Assembly (NCBI GenBank): GCA_002085305.1
Contig: NATJ01000071.1
Coordinates: 1 to 7,603, forward strand
Direction: 5' to 3'
Length of the DNA stretch: 7,603 bases
Source of the DNA: Epsilonproteobacteria bacterium 4484_65
GTDB taxonomy: Bacteria > Campylobacterota > Campylobacteria > Campylobacterales > Sulfurovaceae
Part shown: in pieces, positions 6,083-7,603 of the stretch
Layout: each line of letters opens with the position of its first letter
How positions within the stretch are numbered: the stretch's first letter is position 1
Notes under the pieces: generated by a model
Seen by the model: the letters and a program-made list of their open reading frames with translations, nothing else
Database searches by the model: none
What the model was told of the DNA's origin: nothing
Position numbers and translations under genes: made by a program

Positions 6083-6565
6083 ATGGGTTTTTTTACCGCT
6101 GATATCTCAGATGAGCATCATGAAAGAGTGCAAGTACTCTCACCAGAATATAGATCTTATGGAGGTCTTGAAAAGTGCCGTGGAACCATTGCTACCATAA
6201 AACTCTATGATGAAAATTCTGATCTCATTACTATGCTCAAAGAGCCTGGTGAAGGACGCATCGCTGTTGTAGATGTAAATCGTGCACACTATGCAGTCGT
6301 AGGAGAGAACCTTATGAAGTTTGCACATAAAAACAACTGGGCAGGTATCCTCATTAACGGTTATGTGCGAGATACCCACATTACAAAAACAATACCTGTT
6401 GGACTCTGGGCATTAGGTACCTGTCCACGTAAAAGCCATGAAAAACAGGCAGGTGAACGTGATGTTGAATTTACATTTGGTGGTGTGTTCTTTAAAAATG
6501 GAGAGCATCTTTTAGCAGATCATGATGGTATTATCGTGATCGATGAAGAGATACTAGAGAGTTAG
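6083..6565 (+). CDS. rraA: RraA-family protein (class II 4-hydroxy-4-methyl-2-oxoglutarate aldolase fold)
   Basis: This 160-residue protein has the length of E. coli RraA, which trimerises and inhibits RNase E. Family signatures are SPEYRSYGGLEKCRG (20-34), GRIAVVDV (58-65), GENL (74-77), NGYVRD (92-97) and the C-terminal FGGVFF and ADHDGIIVID. Unlike E. coli RraA, it keeps the Arg96-Asp97 pair that metal-dependent aldolases of this fold use (Asp-X20-Arg-Asp); the first acidic position is Glu75, exactly 20 residues before Arg96. An aldolase or oxaloacetate decarboxylase activity is therefore plausible, and RNase inhibition is only one option. An older misannotation for this family is a menaquinone methyltransferase. 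AAGGA (6072-6076) lies 6 nt before ATG. It is divergent from glmS with an 83-bp shared promoter region and is followed by a strong hairpin, so it is probably monocistronic. The family is clear; the substrate is not. Confidence 0.85.
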   Translation: MGFFTADISDEHHERVQVLSPEYRSYGGLEKCRGTIATIKLYDENSDLITMLKEPGEGRIAVVDVNRAHYAVVGENLMKFAHKNNWAGILINGYVRDTHITKTIPVGLWALGTCPRKSHEKQAGERDVEFTFGGVFFKNGEHLLADHDGIIVIDEEILES

Positions 6566-6573
6566 TGAAAAGG

Positions 6574-6601
6574 GGAGTATGAGATCAACTACTCATACTC
6601 C
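6574..6601. terminator. Bidirectional terminator hairpin between rraA and the lysine-rich gene
   Basis: A perfect 10-bp stem, GGAGTATGAG (6574-6583) with CTCATACTCC (6592-6601), encloses an 8-nt loop. It begins 9 bp after the rraA stop and 9 bp from the stop of the convergent gene. On the minus strand the stem is followed by CCTTTTC, a short U-rich tail; on the plus strand the tail is poorer (ATTGAAGTTTATTTC). It is best read as a terminator shared by both convergent genes, more convincing for the minus strand. Confidence 0.8.
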
Positions 6602-6609
6602 ATTGAAGT

Positions 6610-6825
6610 TTATTTCTTGGATTTCTTTTTTGACTTTTTCTTTGCAACTTTTTTCTTAGTTACTTTTTTCTTTGCAACTTTCTTTTTCTTGTTCTTTTTG
6701 GAAACAGGCTTTTTTGCTTTAACTTTTTTCTTTGCAGCTTTTTTCTTCGCCTTTTTCTTTTCCACTTTCAATAAAGCTTTTTTAGCTTTTTTCTTTTCAT
6801 CTTTCTTTTTTGTATCTTTAGCCAT
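6610..6825 (-). CDS. Small lysine-rich histone H1-like protein
   Basis: This 71-residue protein contains 42 lysines (59%), with Ala, Val, Ser and Thr as spacers; its only acidic residues are Asp4, Asp9, Glu10 and Glu22. The second half repeats VAKKK/VTKKK pentads (about 50-64) and ends KKSKKKSKK. Such composition is that of the disordered C-terminal tails of histone H1 and of bacterial H1-like proteins, which bind DNA or RNA by charge; a nucleoid role is inferred. No globular domain, cysteine, signal peptide or membrane segment is present. The start is convincing: AAAGGAG 5 nt before ATG, and a near-consensus promoter upstream. The strong promoter, ribosome-binding site and terminator suggest an abundant monocistronic product. 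The opposite strand holds a longer open frame rich in Phe, which is a mirror of the lysine codons and not a gene. Confidence 0.8.
   Translation of the reverse strand: MAKDTKKKDEKKKAKKALLKVEKKKAKKKAAKKKVKAKKPVSKKNKKKKVAKKKVTKKKVAKKKSKKKSKK
6633..6740 (-). repeat. Degenerate direct repeats inside the lysine-rich gene
   Basis: The pattern ACTTTTTTCTTTGCAACTT occurs at 6662-6680, with one fewer T at 6633-6650 and with one change (GCAGC) at 6722-6740. It encodes the A-K-K-K-V/A type peptide units on the minus strand. The copies are unevenly spaced and lie wholly within the coding region, so they reflect expansion of a repetitive protein and not a regulatory array. Confidence 0.6.
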
Positions 6826-6855
6826 TACGACTCCTTTTAATTTTGATATACTTCT

Positions 6856-6884
6856 ATTATAAAACTATAATCATATAAAGTCAA
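6856..6884 (-). promoter_or_regulatory. Near-consensus sigma-70 promoter of the lysine-rich protein gene
   Basis: On the minus strand TTGACT (6884-6879) and TATAAT (6861-6856) are separated by exactly 17 bp, 11 of 12 consensus bases. Transcription would begin near 6849, giving a leader of about 24 nt that contains AAAGGAG. It is the best promoter in the window. Confidence 0.8.
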
Positions 6885-6922
6885 GTTTAATTACTACGAA
6901 AACTAAATACCTAAAACTTATA

Positions 6923-6931
6923 TGATATAAT
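6923..6931 (+). promoter_or_regulatory. Extended -10 promoter of mltG, probably giving a leaderless transcript
   Basis: TGATATAAT is an extended -10 element (TGn plus TATAAT at 6926-6931). Its end is only 8 nt before the mltG ATG at 6940, so transcription would start on or within two bases of the start codon. No Shine-Dalgarno sequence is visible in front of that ATG, which agrees with leaderless translation. Alternatively a more distant promoter exists. Confidence 0.55.
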
Positions 6932-6939
6932 CATTCACA

Positions 6940-7603
6940 ATGAAACATATTATCTCAGCTAAATACAAATGTTTTGTATTCTTTATTGAAATCTTCATGG
7001 TTATTTTGCTGCTTCCAGTCTTTTATAATTATATCTCTATAGATAAAAATACTCCCACTACTTTTTATATACCCTCTTCCAATCTTGATGATATTGTCCA
7101 TACATTAGAGAAAAATGGCTATACCGTAACACTAATAGATAAGTTAATGTTAACTTTCATAGAGAGCCCTCAAAAAGGCTGGTATCATGTAGACCATGAG
7201 GAATATGGCCGTTTACGTTTTTTTGCAACGTTACATAACAAGAAGACTGAGACTATGGACATTGTCATCTATGCCGGAGAAACTGCTGAAGAGCTTATCA
7301 CACGTTTATCAAAAGATATGAAACTGGATAAAGTGATATTACAAGAAAAATATAAAATGCTGACACGATTTCAAGAAGCAGATATCTTTGCCAAACGTTA
7401 TTCTATTGCAAGAAAAGCAAATGAGGAGGTCACCATTCAGTACCTTTTTGATCTATCCAATGCCCAATTATCAAAATTTGAAAAAGACAACTTCACTCAA
7501 AAACCAGATACTTTAACGTTAAAAGTTTTACTGACTATTGCCTCTATCATCCAAAAAGAGAGTAATTCAGTTAAAGAGATGCCTCTTATCTCCTCTGTCA
7601 TAC
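6940..7603 (+). CDS. mltG: Endolytic murein transglycosylase MltG (YceG-like), 3' truncated by window
   Basis: The first 221 codons run open to the window edge. MltG is an inner-membrane lytic transglycosylase that cleaves nascent peptidoglycan strands and sets glycan chain length. A short basic cytoplasmic N-terminus (MKHIISAKYK) precedes one membrane segment at about 11-31 (FFIEIFMVILLLPVFYNY), giving the expected type II anchor. A LysM-like part follows (about 41-72, starting TFYIPSSNLDDIVHTLEKNG), then the catalytic region with LTIASIIQKES (198-208), where Glu207 matches the catalytic glutamate of the ASIVEKE motif of E. coli MltG; VKEMPLISSVI continues the signature. The ATG at 6940 is chosen because it keeps the positive residues before the membrane segment; Met20 at 6997 would remove half of the helix. 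No Shine-Dalgarno is seen. Divergent from the lysine-rich gene. Confidence 0.88.
   Translation, partial: MKHIISAKYKCFVFFIEIFMVILLLPVFYNYISIDKNTPTTFYIPSSNLDDIVHTLEKNGYTVTLIDKLMLTFIESPQKGWYHVDHEEYGRLRFFATLHNKKTETMDIVIYAGETAEELITRLSKDMKLDKVILQEKYKMLTRFQEADIFAKRYSIARKANEEVTIQYLFDLSNAQLSKFEKDNFTQKPDTLTLKVLLTIASIIQKESNSVKEMPLISSVI

Noticed and set aside
6625..6631. A AAA AAG slippery heptamer in the zero frame near the end of the lysine-rich gene
   Set aside because: It matches the dnaX-type -1 frameshift site and a shift would add about ten residues, but A-rich heptamers are expected in lysine-rich coding sequence and the only hairpin begins over 20 nt downstream, too far for a usual stimulator.
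6633..6740. Repeats considered as a CRISPR or regulatory array
   Set aside because: The copies are degenerate, in frame with lysine codons, unevenly spaced and without unique spacers.
6617..6862. Plus-strand 81-residue Phe-rich open frame opposite the lysine-rich gene
   Set aside because: The Phe codons are the mirror of Lys codons (TTT/TTC opposite AAA/GAA runs). There is no ribosome-binding site on that strand, while the minus strand has a full promoter, ribosome-binding site and terminator set.

Overview
The window looks like chromosomal DNA of a Campylobacterota (epsilonproteobacterial) species, possibly of the Sulfurovum/Sulfurimonas type. The reasons are AT-rich coding sequence with tight gene packing, T-rich promoters with good TATAAT boxes and poor -35 boxes, a short lysine-rich H1-like protein, and the general character of the SerC, SerA, RraA and MltG proteins. 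The genus is an inference and was not tested by any search.

Layout. At 1-1443 (+) the 3' end of serC runs into a complete serA, giving two consecutive serine biosynthesis steps in one operon. This operon converges on a four-gene minus-strand operon (5999 down to 1491): glmS, glmE, glmL and an AMP-forming acyl/aminoacyl ligase. The junctions are extremely tight (TAATG overlap, ATGA overlap, 2-bp gap), so the four are very probably co-transcribed and translationally coupled. An 83-bp divergent spacer (6000-6082) separates glmS from a plus-strand RraA-family gene. That gene converges, across a perfect 10-bp hairpin, on a minus-strand gene for a 71-residue protein that is 59% lysine. After a second divergent promoter region (6826-6939) comes a plus-strand mltG, cut off by the window end.

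The noteworthy part is the glm operon. It encodes both subunits of coenzyme-B12-dependent glutamate mutase with active-site residues retained (three arginines, Glu158, Lys313/Glu317 in GlmE; Asp11/His13 in GlmS) and the GlmL ATPase-fold partner. No methylaspartate ammonia-lyase, the usual fermentation partner, is next to it. Instead the fourth gene is an adenylating ligase resembling the exosortase-A-associated acyl-CoA ligase type, with two altered core motifs. The simplest hypothesis is that glutamate is isomerised to 3-methylaspartate, which the ligase then activates, probably for transfer to a carrier protein or a surface structure. This would resemble the 3-methylaspartate starter pathway of macrolactam antibiotics. 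No carrier protein, decarboxylase or transferase is visible in the window, so the end product is unknown.

No tRNA, rRNA, CRISPR array, insertion sequence or prophage gene was seen. No stretch longer than 300 bases lacks a gene.
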